This document shows positions 1 through 7,695 of a stretch of DNA of 15,451 nucleotides, piece by piece. This DNA is from an uncultured Plesiomonas sp. (lineage in GTDB: Bacteria > Pseudomonadota > Gammaproteobacteria > Enterobacterales > CAMTGL01), in NCBI GenBank assembly GCA_947071955.1, contig CAMTGL010000020.1, positions 1 to 15,451 of the forward strand. The letters are read 5' to 3'. Position numbers and translations under genes: made by a program. Position 1 is the stretch's first letter. Each line of letters opens with the position of its first letter. The notes below the pieces were generated by a model. It had not been told where the DNA came from. It did no database searches and saw only the letters and a list, made by a program, of their open reading frames with translations.

Positions 1-48
1 TAACAATGCTATAACGATCACTGCACTGATAATCGTGCCGATAACCAT
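1..48 (-). CDS. Possible membrane protein, N-terminal 16 codons only (runs off left edge)
   Basis: An ATG on the minus strand at 48-46 opens a frame that stays open to the window edge and reads MVIGTIISAVIVIALL, a strongly hydrophobic stretch that could be a first transmembrane helix or signal anchor. It begins 50 bp beyond the gltD stop codon on the same strand, so it could be the next gene of the operon. Its codons look ordinary. The overlapping plus-strand frame is also hydrophobic but relies on five rare ATA codons, so I prefer the minus frame. There is no clear Shine-Dalgarno sequence. The start codon lies in the loop of an 8-bp inverted repeat (37-44 with 67-74). With only 16 codons visible no family can be named, and it may not be a gene. 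Confidence 0.3.
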   Translation of the reverse strand, partial: MVIGTIISAVIVIALL

Positions 49-74
49 ATCAATATAATCACAATATTATCGGC
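37..74. repeat. 8-bp inverted repeat downstream of gltD
   Basis: The arms GCCGATAA (37-44) and TTATCGGC (67-74) are perfectly complementary and enclose a 22-base AT-rich loop. There is no T-run after the stem on the minus strand, so it is not a classical intrinsic terminator for gltBD. It could be an mRNA stem affecting the putative start codon at 48-46, or a protein-binding dyad. Confidence 0.4.
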
Positions 75-98
75 CAGTTGAATGATCAGTGAGCTGAT

Positions 99-1514
99 TT
101 ATACACTCAGATAATCCATGATCCCTTCGGCAGCTTTACGCCCTTCTGCAATTGCAGTGACCACCAGATCTGAGCCACGCACCGCATCACCACCGGCAAA
201 AATTTTAGGGTGGCTGGTTTGGTGAGCAAATTCACGATCAACGGGTGCAACAATTCGCCCTTTTTTATCTAACTCAACATCGTGCGCTGCCAGCCAGTTC
301 ATGCTGTGTGGCTGGAAACCAAACGCCATGATCACCGCATCAGCCGGTACAATATGCTCAGATCCGGCCACCACTTGTGGATGGCGACGACCGGCTGAAT
401 CAGCGGAACCCAGCTCAGTACGCACGACCTTCACACCCGACGCTTTTCCATTGGCATCAAGTGCTATGCCTAATGGTTGCAGGTTGAACATAAACTCAAC
501 CCCCTCTTCACGCGCATTTTTTACCTCGCGTTTTGAACCGGGCATGTTTTGTTCATCACGACGATAAGCGCACACCACGTGTGCTGCTGACTGACGAATT
601 GCAGTTCGCACGCAATCCATCGCGGTATCGCCCCCGCCCAGAACCACAACGCGCTTACCCGCCATATCAATATAATCGGCAGGGTTGGCCTCAAAGCCCA
701 TTAAGCGATGTGTATTAGCCACCAGATAAGGTAACGCATCATACACCCCTGCGGACTTTTCGTTTTCCAGCCCACCGCGCATGTTCTGATACGTGCCCAC
801 GCCAAGAAATACCGCATCAAATTCAGCCAGCAGAGTATCAAACGGCAGATCTTTACCTATCTCGGTATTTAAGCGAAATTCGACACCCATTCCAGTGAAC
901 ACTTCACGGCGACGGATCATCACCTCTTTTTCCAGCTTAAAGGCCGGAATACCAAAGGTCAGTAACCCGCCAATTTCAGGGTAACGATCAAATACCACCG
1001 GTTTCACGCCATTACGCACCAACACATCAGCACACGCTAACCCTGCTGGGCCTGCGCCAATAATGGCCACCTTTTTATCGGTATGCACAACGTGCGACAT
1101 ATCTGGTTTCCAGCCCATTTCAAAGGCTTTCTCGGTAATGTATTTTTCGATATTACCGATGGTCACCGCACCAAACTCATCGTTTAGGGTACAAGCCCCT
1201 TCACACAGGCGATCTTGCGGGCACACTCGCCCACACACTTCTGGCAAACTGTTGGTTTGATGTGCCAGCTCAACGGCTTCGAGTATCCGCCCTTCGTGAG
1301 CCAATTTGAGCCAGTTTGGGATGTAGTTATGTACCGGACACTTCCATTCGCAATACGGATTTCCACACCCTAAACAGCGGTCAGCTTGTGCGTTAACCTG
1401 TGTGTCGGAAAAATTCTCATAGATCTCAACAAACTCAATCTTACGAATTTTCAGCGGTTTTTTCGGCGGATCGACCCGCTGTAAGTCAATAAACTGATAG
1501 ACATTCTGGCTCAT
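99..1514 (-). CDS. gltD: Glutamate synthase (NADPH) small (beta) subunit GltD
   Basis: This 471-residue protein is the beta subunit of bacterial glutamate synthase. It takes electrons from NADPH through FAD and iron-sulfur clusters and passes them to the FMN of GltB, which makes glutamate from glutamine and 2-oxoglutarate in the cytosol. Two four-cysteine clusters are visible: C47, C50, C55, C59 and C94, C98, C104, C108. The FAD fold follows with GAGPAG at 153-158, then the NADPH fold with GGGDTA at 293-298 and an arginine pair near 318-319. A C-terminal GGD at 441-443 is typical of this pyridine-nucleotide oxidoreductase family. Length matches E. coli GltD (about 472). The ATG at 1514 is preceded by GGGAGAT and lies 14 bp after the gltB stop, so the two genes are almost certainly one operon. 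Near relatives include PreT/DPYD-type reductases, but pairing with gltB settles the identity. Confidence 0.98.
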   Translation of the reverse strand: MSQNVYQFIDLQRVDPPKKPLKIRKIEFVEIYENFSDTQVNAQADRCLGCGNPYCEWKCPVHNYIPNWLKLAHEGRILEAVELAHQTNSLPEVCGRVCPQDRLCEGACTLNDEFGAVTIGNIEKYITEKAFEMGWKPDMSHVVHTDKKVAIIGAGPAGLACADVLVRNGVKPVVFDRYPEIGGLLTFGIPAFKLEKEVMIRRREVFTGMGVEFRLNTEIGKDLPFDTLLAEFDAVFLGVGTYQNMRGGLENEKSAGVYDALPYLVANTHRLMGFEANPADYIDMAGKRVVVLGGGDTAMDCVRTAIRQSAAHVVCAYRRDEQNMPGSKREVKNAREEGVEFMFNLQPLGIALDANGKASGVKVVRTELGSADSAGRRHPQVVAGSEHIVPADAVIMAFGFQPHSMNWLAAHDVELDKKGRIVAPVDREFAHQTSHPKIFAGGDAVRGSDLVVTAIAEGRKAAEGIMDYLSV

Positions 1515-1528
1515 GGCATGATCTCCCT

Positions 1529-4500
1529 TTACTGCGCCTGAACCCGGAGTTCCGCCGAAGAGCGGCTACGGTGACCAAGTAGTGCTTTAACATCGCTGGA
1601 TTTCGGTTTTACCAGCACAAATTTATCTGCCCAACTTTCCCAGTTAGCGAGGATCTCTTCACCACGGCCAGAGCCGGTAGACTGTACATGTTCGGTAATT
1701 AAACCGCGCAGATGCTCTTGGTGAATAGCCAGATCAGTGACATCAAGCACCTCGACCAATTCGGCATTCACTCGCTTACGGAACTCACCGCTTTCATCGA
1801 GCACATAAGCAAACCCGCCGGTCATTCCTGCGCCAAAGTTCACACCGGTACGCCCCAATACGCAGATAATGCCGCCGGTCATGTATTCACAACCGTTATC
1901 ACCAATGCCTTCTACAACCGCAATAGCGCCTGAGTTACGTACAGCAAAACGCTCCCCGCCACGGCCTGCGGCAAATAATTTACCGCCCGTTGCACCGTAC
2001 AAACAGGTATTGCCGATAATCGTGGCTTGATGCGCTTTAAATGCCGAACCAATTGGGGGGCGAATGGCAATTTTACCGCCCGCCATGCCTTTCCCCACAT
2101 AGTCGTTCGCATCACCGGTCAATGAGAGCTCAACGCCACCTGCGTTCCAAACACCAAAGCTTTGTCCGGCGGTACCGCTGAACTGCACTTTAATCGGATC
2201 GCCTGCCATCCCCTGATTGCCCAAACGGGAGGCAATATCGCCCGATAAACGCGCGCCAACCGAACGGTCAGTGTTGCGAATATCGAAGAACAGACGCTTG
2301 GCTTTGCGCTCTTCTAGGCACTGCTGTGCTTGTTGCAACAACTGAGTATTCAGCTCACCTTTATCAAACGGCGGATTGCCTTCAGTACAGTACATTGCCT
2401 TGCCGGGATGTGGCTTGGCTGTCACCAAAAGTGCTGATAAATCGAGTTTATTTTGTTTCGCACTGATACCGTCAATTTCGGTCAGTAAGTCAGTACGGCC
2501 AATTAAATCAACCAGTTGTGTGACACCAAGCTGCGCCATCAGTTGACGCGTCTCTTCTGCGATAAACTGGAAGTAGTTAATTACCCGCTCAGGTAGGCCG
2601 TGGTAATGATCACGGCGCAGTTTTTCATCTTGTGTTGCAACACCCGTTGCACAGTTGTTTAAGTGACAAATACGCAGGTATTTACAGCCCAACGCCACCA
2701 TCGGGCCCGTACCAAAACCAAAGCTTTCCGCACCTAAAATCGCCGCTTTGATAATATCAAGACCGGTTTTTAAACCGCCATCGACTTGCAGTCTAATTTT
2801 ATGCCGCAAACCATTGGCAACCAGTGCCTGCTGGGTTTCAACCAAGCCTAGTTCCCATGGACAGCCTGCATATTTTACCGAGGCTAACGGGCTTGCACCG
2901 GTACCGCCGTCATAACCGGCAATTGTGATCAAATCGGCGTAGGCTTTTGCAACACCCGTGGCAATCGTACCGACACCCGGTTCAGAAACTAACTTGACCG
3001 AAATCAGTGCCTTTGGGTTAACCTGCTTTAAGTCAAAAATTAGCTGTGCTAGATCTTCAATCGAATAGATATCGTGATGCGGTGGTGGAGAGATCAGGGT
3101 CACACCCGGCACCGAGTAACGCAGTTTTGCAATGTACGGCGTCACTTTATCGCCCGGCAACTGGCCCCCTTCCCCCGGTTTCGCCCCTTGCGCGACTTTA
3201 ATCTGAATCACATCAGCATTCATCAGATAGTGCGGCGTAACCCCAAAACGGCCTGAGGCCACTTGCTTGATTCGTGAGACTTTATTGGTGCCAAAGCGCA
3301 CCGGATCTTCACCACCTTCACCCGAGTTAGAAAAACCACCGAGTGTGTTCATCGCAACCGCCAGTGATTCATGCGCTTCGGGGCTTAATGCACCAATTGA
3401 CATTGCAGCAGTATCAAAGCGTTTAAATAGCTCGGTAGCCGGTTCAACCTGCTCAAGTGCTACGGTTTCACCCTTTGGTGTGACTTGCAGTAGATCACGC
3501 AGTGTGGCAACCGGACGCTGGTTCACCAAATCAGCATAACGCTGATAATCGCTAAACTTGCCTGAGTGCACAGCCTGTTGCAGTGTTTGCACCACATCAG
3601 GGTTGTAGGCGTGATATTCGCTGTTGTGCACATACTTTAGCTGGCCCCCTTGTTCAAGCGGCTTGCGTTTTAGCCACGCGCGGCGGGCTAAATTGCTCAG
3701 GTCTTGCTGGAAATCACTAAAATCAGCACCTTCAATACGGCTCGGTACACCGTGGAAACAGAGATCAACAACCTCAGAGGCGATCCCGACTGCTTCAAAC
3801 AGCTTCGAGCAGCGGTAAGAAGCAATGGTTGAGATCCCCATTTTTGACATGATCTTATACAGACCTTTGTTGATGCCGTTACGGTAGTTCAGCATCAATG
3901 TACGGTAAGGTTTATCAATTGCACCGTCATCGGCCAGTTTTGCCAGTGATTCATAAGCCAGATACGGGTAAACAGCCGTAGCACCAAACCCAAGCAGCAC
4001 GGCAAAATGGTGCGGATCACGCGCACTGGCGGTTTCAACAATGATGTTGGCATCGCAGCGCAAATTATTGTCGACCAAACGGGTTTGTAGCGCACCAACG
4101 GCCATCGCCGCAGGAATTGGTAAACGATCTTGTGTAATGGCCCGATCAGAGAGCATCAGCAGCACAGAACCGCTACGCACATGCTGTTCGGCCTGATCAC
4201 AAAGATCACACACCGCTTGCTTAAGATCTTTTTCGCGCGGATCAAAGGTGATATCCATCGGCGTATGCCGGTAGAATTTATCATCCAACGAAAGCAGTTG
4301 ATGGTAGTCAGAGTAAAGCAGGATCGGGGATTTAAAATTGACCCGATGCGCCTGACCTTCCGCCTCACAAAACACGTTCATCTCTTGGCCAATTGAGGTC
4401 GCCAGTGACATAACATGTGCTTCACGCAGCGGATCAATCGGTGGGTTCGTTACTTGCGCAAATTGCTGGCGGAAGTAGTCATAAATACCGCGAGATTGAG

Positions 4501-5989
4501 TCGACAACACGGCAAACGGGGTATCATCACCCATTGAGCCAACTGCTTCTTGCGCATTTTCGCCCAGTACGCGCAGGATATTATCCAGCTCTTCATTGCT
4601 GTAGTTGAACTGCTTTTGATAGGTGGCAAGCTGATCATCATTCAGATCACGGCAGCCGACTTGATCATCTGGCAACTGTTCGAACGGGATCAAACGCTTA
4701 ACGTTTTTCTCCATCCACTCTTTATACGGATGACGCTGTTTTAGATCGTTATCGATCTCCAGCGAATGCAGGATCTTCCCGTAACGGGTATCAATCACCA
4801 ACAGTTCACCAGGGCCAACACGCCCTTTTTCAACCACTTCATCGGGCTGGTAATCCCAGATCCCCACCTCTGATGCACAGGTGATCAATTTATCGGTGGT
4901 GATCACATAACGCGCAGGACGCAAACCGTTGCGATCAAGATTACAGGCAGCGTAGCGGCCATCTGACATCACCACACCGGCTGGGCCATCCCACGGTTCC
5001 ATGTGCATTGAGTTAAAGTCATAGAAAGCGCGCAGATCATCATCCATATCCGGATTATTCTGCCATGCCGGTGGGATCAACAAACGCATTGCGCGGAAAG
5101 GATCCATCCCACCGCTTAAGAATAGCTCTAACATGTTGTCTAGCGAACTAGAATCTGAGCCGGTTTCATTGACAAAAGGGGCTGCAGTTTGCAGATCAGG
5201 GATCAGCGGGGTATTGAATTTATAAGCCCGCGCGCGCGCCCATTGGCGGTTACCCGTAATGGTATTAATTTCACCGTTATGTGCCAGATAGCGGAACGGC
5301 TGGGCCAGCGGCCAACGCGGTACGGTATTGGTTGAAAAACGTTGATGGAATAAACAAATGGCCGACTCCATCCGCAAATCGGCCAGATCTAAATAAAAAC
5401 GCGGCAAATCCGAGGGCATACACAGCCCTTTATAGATATTGACCAGATTTGATAAGCTGCAGACGTAAAAATCTTTGTCATCTTGAATGCGCTTTTCAAT
5501 TCGGCGGCGCACTACAAACAGGCGGCGCTCAACATCACGCGGCCGCCAGCCTGCCGGTGCGTTAACAAACAGTTGTTCAATCACCGGCAGTGAAGCCAGT
5601 GCAATTTCACCGAGTACATCAGGGTTTGTCGGCACGACACGCCAGCCAACCACAGAGAGGGTTTCTCGTTGTAATTCTTCCTCTGTAATTTGACGCGCGA
5701 TTGCGGCTTTAACAGGGTCTGTACTTAAAAAGAACATGCCAACGGCATAATTCTTTGCCAAGTGCCAGCCGCGCTCTTCAGCAACCATACGGAAAAAACG
5801 TTCCGGTTTTTGCATTAATAAGCCACAGCCGTCACCGGTTTTACCGTCGGCTAAAATCGCCCCTCGGTGCTGCATTCTGGCTAATGCGTGAATCGCGGTA
5901 CGCACTACCTTGTGGCTGGGCTCACCTTCTATGTGGGCAATAAGCCCAAAGCCACAGTTATCCCGTTCCTGGGATGAATCGTACAGCAT
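1529..5989 (-). CDS. gltB: Glutamate synthase (NADPH) large (alpha) subunit GltB
   Basis: This 1486-residue protein has the same length as my recollection of E. coli GltB and is nearly collinear with it. The N-terminal glutamine amidotransferase (class II, Ntn) domain starts at C12. The first 11 residues (ending ERDN) match the propeptide removed to expose the catalytic cysteine. A central linker domain follows, then the FMN-binding synthase barrel (roughly 780-1200) with the 3Fe-4S ligands C1102, C1108 and C1113 in CKYLRICHLNNC. The C-terminal glycine-rich part (about 1230-1486) is the beta-helix domain. The enzyme hydrolyses glutamine, channels ammonia internally and aminates 2-oxoglutarate to two glutamates in all. 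The ATG at 5989 has a good purine-rich ribosome site (GGGAGGAAGG) just upstream. It is first in the gltB-gltD operon. In E. coli the operon responds to Lrp and nitrogen status; I cannot point to a clear Lrp site here. Confidence 0.98.
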   Translation of the reverse strand: MLYDSSQERDNCGFGLIAHIEGEPSHKVVRTAIHALARMQHRGAILADGKTGDGCGLLMQKPERFFRMVAEERGWHLAKNYAVGMFFLSTDPVKAAIARQITEEELQRETLSVVGWRVVPTNPDVLGEIALASLPVIEQLFVNAPAGWRPRDVERRLFVVRRRIEKRIQDDKDFYVCSLSNLVNIYKGLCMPSDLPRFYLDLADLRMESAICLFHQRFSTNTVPRWPLAQPFRYLAHNGEINTITGNRQWARARAYKFNTPLIPDLQTAAPFVNETGSDSSSLDNMLELFLSGGMDPFRAMRLLIPPAWQNNPDMDDDLRAFYDFNSMHMEPWDGPAGVVMSDGRYAACNLDRNGLRPARYVITTDKLITCASEVGIWDYQPDEVVEKGRVGPGELLVIDTRYGKILHSLEIDNDLKQRHPYKEWMEKNVKRLIPFEQLPDDQVGCRDLNDDQLATYQKQFNYSNEELDNILRVLGENAQEAVGSMGDDTPFAVLSTQSRGIYDYFRQQFAQVTNPPIDPLREAHVMSLATSIGQEMNVFCEAEGQAHRVNFKSPILLYSDYHQLLSLDDKFYRHTPMDITFDPREKDLKQAVCDLCDQAEQHVRSGSVLLMLSDRAITQDRLPIPAAMAVGALQTRLVDNNLRCDANIIVETASARDPHHFAVLLGFGATAVYPYLAYESLAKLADDGAIDKPYRTLMLNYRNGINKGLYKIMSKMGISTIASYRCSKLFEAVGIASEVVDLCFHGVPSRIEGADFSDFQQDLSNLARRAWLKRKPLEQGGQLKYVHNSEYHAYNPDVVQTLQQAVHSGKFSDYQRYADLVNQRPVATLRDLLQVTPKGETVALEQVEPATELFKRFDTAAMSIGALSPEAHESLAVAMNTLGGFSNSGEGGEDPVRFGTNKVSRIKQVASGRFGVTPHYLMNADVIQIKVAQGAKPGEGGQLPGDKVTPYIAKLRYSVPGVTLISPPPHHDIYSIEDLAQLIFDLKQVNPKALISVKLVSEPGVGTIATGVAKAYADLITIAGYDGGTGASPLASVKYAGCPWELGLVETQQALVANGLRHKIRLQVDGGLKTGLDIIKAAILGAESFGFGTGPMVALGCKYLRICHLNNCATGVATQDEKLRRDHYHGLPERVINYFQFIAEETRQLMAQLGVTQLVDLIGRTDLLTEIDGISAKQNKLDLSALLVTAKPHPGKAMYCTEGNPPFDKGELNTQLLQQAQQCLEERKAKRLFFDIRNTDRSVGARLSGDIASRLGNQGMAGDPIKVQFSGTAGQSFGVWNAGGVELSLTGDANDYVGKGMAGGKIAIRPPIGSAFKAHQATIIGNTCLYGATGGKLFAAGRGGERFAVRNSGAIAVVEGIGDNGCEYMTGGIICVLGRTGVNFGAGMTGGFAYVLDESGEFRKRVNAELVEVLDVTDLAIHQEHLRGLITEHVQSTGSGRGEEILANWESWADKFVLVKPKSSDVKALLGHRSRSSAELRVQAQ

Positions 5990-6084
5990 GATTGCCTTCC
6001 TCCCTTGCCTTAACCCAACGACAAAATACTCTGCATAAATATGGCGATGTCGCTTTTTGCCGAATCGCTTCCAATCGACTTCTC

Positions 6085-6113
6085 AAATTAACGATAAATG
6101 TTACATAGGTCAA
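6085..6113 (-). promoter_or_regulatory. Candidate sigma-70 promoter for gltBD
   Basis: Read on the minus strand, TTGACC (6113-6108) is followed after 17 bases by TAATTT (6090-6085). The -35 matches 5 of 6 consensus positions but the -10 only 3 of 6. It would give a leader of roughly 90 bases before the gltB ATG at 5989. This is a sequence match only; other promoters further upstream are possible. Confidence 0.3.
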
Positions 6114-6183
6114 ACATTGTGTAATCGATTCGCAACATGCTCGACAAGGTTAATTTTTTCCCCTTTATTTTATTATTCATGAA

Positions 6184-6260
6184 GTTGCACTGGCATAAGT
6201 CACTTCACTGCCGCAACCCACCGAGGGTATACCGCAATGCCTTAGTAGCAGAGGATCGTT
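6184..6260 (-). promoter_or_regulatory. GC-richer, fold-prone block upstream of gltB
   Basis: Within the AT-rich intergenic region this stretch shows several small dyads. On the minus strand GTTGC plus GGCA (6217-6209) pair with TGCC (6195-6192) and GCAAC (6188-6184), giving nine base pairs around a 13-base loop with a 3-base bulge. Upstream of that, ACCC pairs with GGGT across a UCGGU loop. The perfect palindrome GGTATACC lies at 6226-6233. It could be an mRNA leader structure, if transcription starts further upstream, or an operator region. I do not recognise it as a known riboswitch. Confidence 0.3.
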
Positions 6261-6510
6261 TTTTTCAACTATCCACTACAATATCCTTCTGTAAAGAGGC
6301 TTACTTTTAATGATTATTGCTTATTTATTTAGCATTCAAGGGATAAAGATAAGTGTTAACCCTAATGGAAAAATAACTGAACCGTCTATTTTTTAACAAA
6401 AGCACACTTCGAATAATTATCAATTAAAAATGACTTTTTATTCCAAAAGCAAAACCTGTCTTTCATCCCACAAAGAGGTATTAAAATGTTTTTAGTCGGA
6501 TGAATTCAGG

Positions 6511-6550
6511 TTGATCCGTATCATTACAGAGAAGTAACAAAACCTGTAAT
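6511..6550 (+). promoter_or_regulatory. FNR-like site and candidate promoter of yhcC-arcB
   Basis: TTGATCCGTATCAT (6511-6524) matches the FNR consensus TTGAT-N4-ATCAA at 9 of 10 specified positions. Downstream, TGTAAT (6545-6550) matches the sigma-70 -10 consensus at 5 of 6, and the overlapping TAATCT (6547-6552) is an alternative. A start about 7 bases after either would place the site centre (6517.5) at about -40 to -41.5, the position expected for a class II FNR-activated promoter. There is no good -35, which suits an activator-dependent promoter. This is inference from spacing only. Confidence 0.4.
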
Positions 6551-6582
6551 CTGAGCTGCTTTATGTTGGGCGGAACAGAGCA

Positions 6583-7515
6583 ATGCAGCTGCACGAATTG
6601 GTGAATATGTTTGGCGGTGATCTGCGCCAGCGCTACGGTGAAAAAATCCACAAACTAACCTTGCACGGTGGTTTTAGCTGCCCCAATCGTGATGGCTCAC
6701 TCGGCCGTGGTGGTTGTACATTCTGCAATGTCGCCTCATTTTCTGATGAGAATGCTCAGTATCAGTCTATTGCCGATCAGGTGGCGGCACAGGCGAAAAA
6801 AATCCATCGGGCACAACGCTATCTGGCCTATTTTCAAGCCTATACCAGCACCTATTCAGAGCTGTGTTTGTTAAAGCGCATGTATGAAGAGGCATTACAA
6901 CAAGCTGATATTGTGGGGCTTTGTGTTGGAACTCGACCTGATTGTGTTTCCGATGCGGTGCTGGATCTGCTGGCTGATTATCAGCAACAAGGGTATGAAA
7001 TCTGGCTGGAGCTCGGTTTGCAATCGGCGCAGGATCAGACATTAAAGCGTATCAACCGTGGCCATAATTTTGCCAGCTATGTACATACCGCTCAGGCGGC
7101 ACGCGCTCGCGGATTGAAAGTGTGTACTCACTTAATTGTCGGGCTACCGCACGAAACAAAAGCCGATTGCCTGAACACGCTAGCACTGGTGATTAACGCC
7201 GGAACTGACGGCATCAAGCTGCACCCGCTGCATATTGTCAGTGGCAGTACCATGGCCAAAGCATGGGCCGCTGGCCGCCAGCAGGCGATAGAACTGACTG
7301 AATATGCGGATATCGCTGCTGAGATGATCCGCCACACCCCGCATGACATTATTTATCACCGCGTATCGGCCAGTGCCCGAAGGCCGACACTGCTAGCGCC
7401 GTTGTGGTGTGAAAACCGCTGGACAGGGATGGTTGAAATAAATCGGTTGCTTTGTGAACGCGGTCCGCAAGGCTCAGCATTGGGTCAATCTTTCCTGCGA
7501 GCGCAGAAAAAGTAA
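6583..7515 (+). CDS. yhcC: Radical SAM protein of the YhcC family (TIGR01212-type)
   Basis: This 310-residue protein matches E. coli YhcC (about 309 residues). The radical SAM cluster cysteines are C33, C45 and C48, in the wide C-X11-C-X2-C spacing that marks this family instead of the usual CX3CX2C. The remainder resembles the Elp3/MiaB-type radical SAM barrel, with conserved stretches such as VGTRPDC and LELGLQSA. The family is expected to bind a 4Fe-4S cluster and S-adenosylmethionine in the cytosol, but I know of no firmly established substrate for YhcC. The ATG at 6583 follows a GGCGGAACAGAG ribosome-site region. As in E. coli, it is divergent from gltB and lies directly upstream of arcB (180-bp gap), so the two may be co-transcribed. 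The name rests on homology and synteny; the function is unknown. Confidence 0.93.
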   Translation: MQLHELVNMFGGDLRQRYGEKIHKLTLHGGFSCPNRDGSLGRGGCTFCNVASFSDENAQYQSIADQVAAQAKKIHRAQRYLAYFQAYTSTYSELCLLKRMYEEALQQADIVGLCVGTRPDCVSDAVLDLLADYQQQGYEIWLELGLQSAQDQTLKRINRGHNFASYVHTAQAARARGLKVCTHLIVGLPHETKADCLNTLALVINAGTDGIKLHPLHIVSGSTMAKAWAAGRQQAIELTEYADIAAEMIRHTPHDIIYHRVSASARRPTLLAPLWCENRWTGMVEINRLLCERGPQGSALGQSFLRAQKK

Positions 7516-7527
7516 GTCTTTACTTAC
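7512..7527. repeat. Small hairpin overlapping the yhcC stop codon
   Basis: GTAAGT (7512-7517) and ACTTAC (7522-7527) form a perfect 6-bp stem with a CTTT loop, and the yhcC TAA lies within the first arm. No T-run follows, so it is at best a weak attenuating or mRNA-stabilising element between yhcC and arcB. Confidence 0.35.
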
Positions 7528-7587
7528 AAGGTTATATTTACTGATAAACGACTGCGCAGCCGACTCTCTGCTATCTACCAAGCCATA

Positions 7588-7615
7588 TTGTTATCCTATC
7601 CTGTGATGATACGAA
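7588..7615 (+). promoter_or_regulatory. Weak candidate promoter in the yhcC-arcB gap
   Basis: TTGTTA (7588-7593) is followed after 16 bases by TACGAA (7610-7615), which is preceded by TGA in extended -10 style. The matches are modest (4 and 3 of 6). If real it would give arcB its own start about 75 bases ahead of its ATG. A 10-bp palindrome TGAGATCTCA (7663-7672) lies between this and the arcB start; its role is unknown. Confidence 0.2.
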
Positions 7616-7695
7616 CAGGTGAAACACGTCAAGGTGGAGTGTAGTGCCAACTCACAGTAAGATGAGATCTCACGCTCTTTTTCTACGGATGGTGT

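Larger units (their letters stand above)
5990..6582. other. Intergenic region between divergent gltB and yhcC
   Basis: This 593-bp AT-rich stretch carries the control regions of gltB (leftward) and yhcC-arcB (rightward). I see no credible gene in it. A GC-richer, fold-prone block lies at about 6184-6260. A candidate gltB promoter is at 6085-6113, and an FNR-like site with a -10 element lies before yhcC (6511-6550). The 10-mer CAAAACCTGT occurs twice in direct orientation at 6450-6459 and 6538-6547. The remainder (about 6270-6500) is AT-rich with no structure I can interpret. I found no strict-consensus IHF or sigma-54 site. Confidence 0.6.

Noticed and set aside
3267..3539. Open frames of 60-90 codons on the opposite strand of gltB, gltD, arcB and aceK
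   Set aside because: They lie wholly inside strongly conserved genes and lack ribosome sites and recognisable products; they are frame shadows.
6181..6217. Possible sigma-54 (-24/-12) promoter suggested by TGGCAT upstream of gltB
   Set aside because: The TGGCAY-N-TTGCW spacing is not met on either strand.
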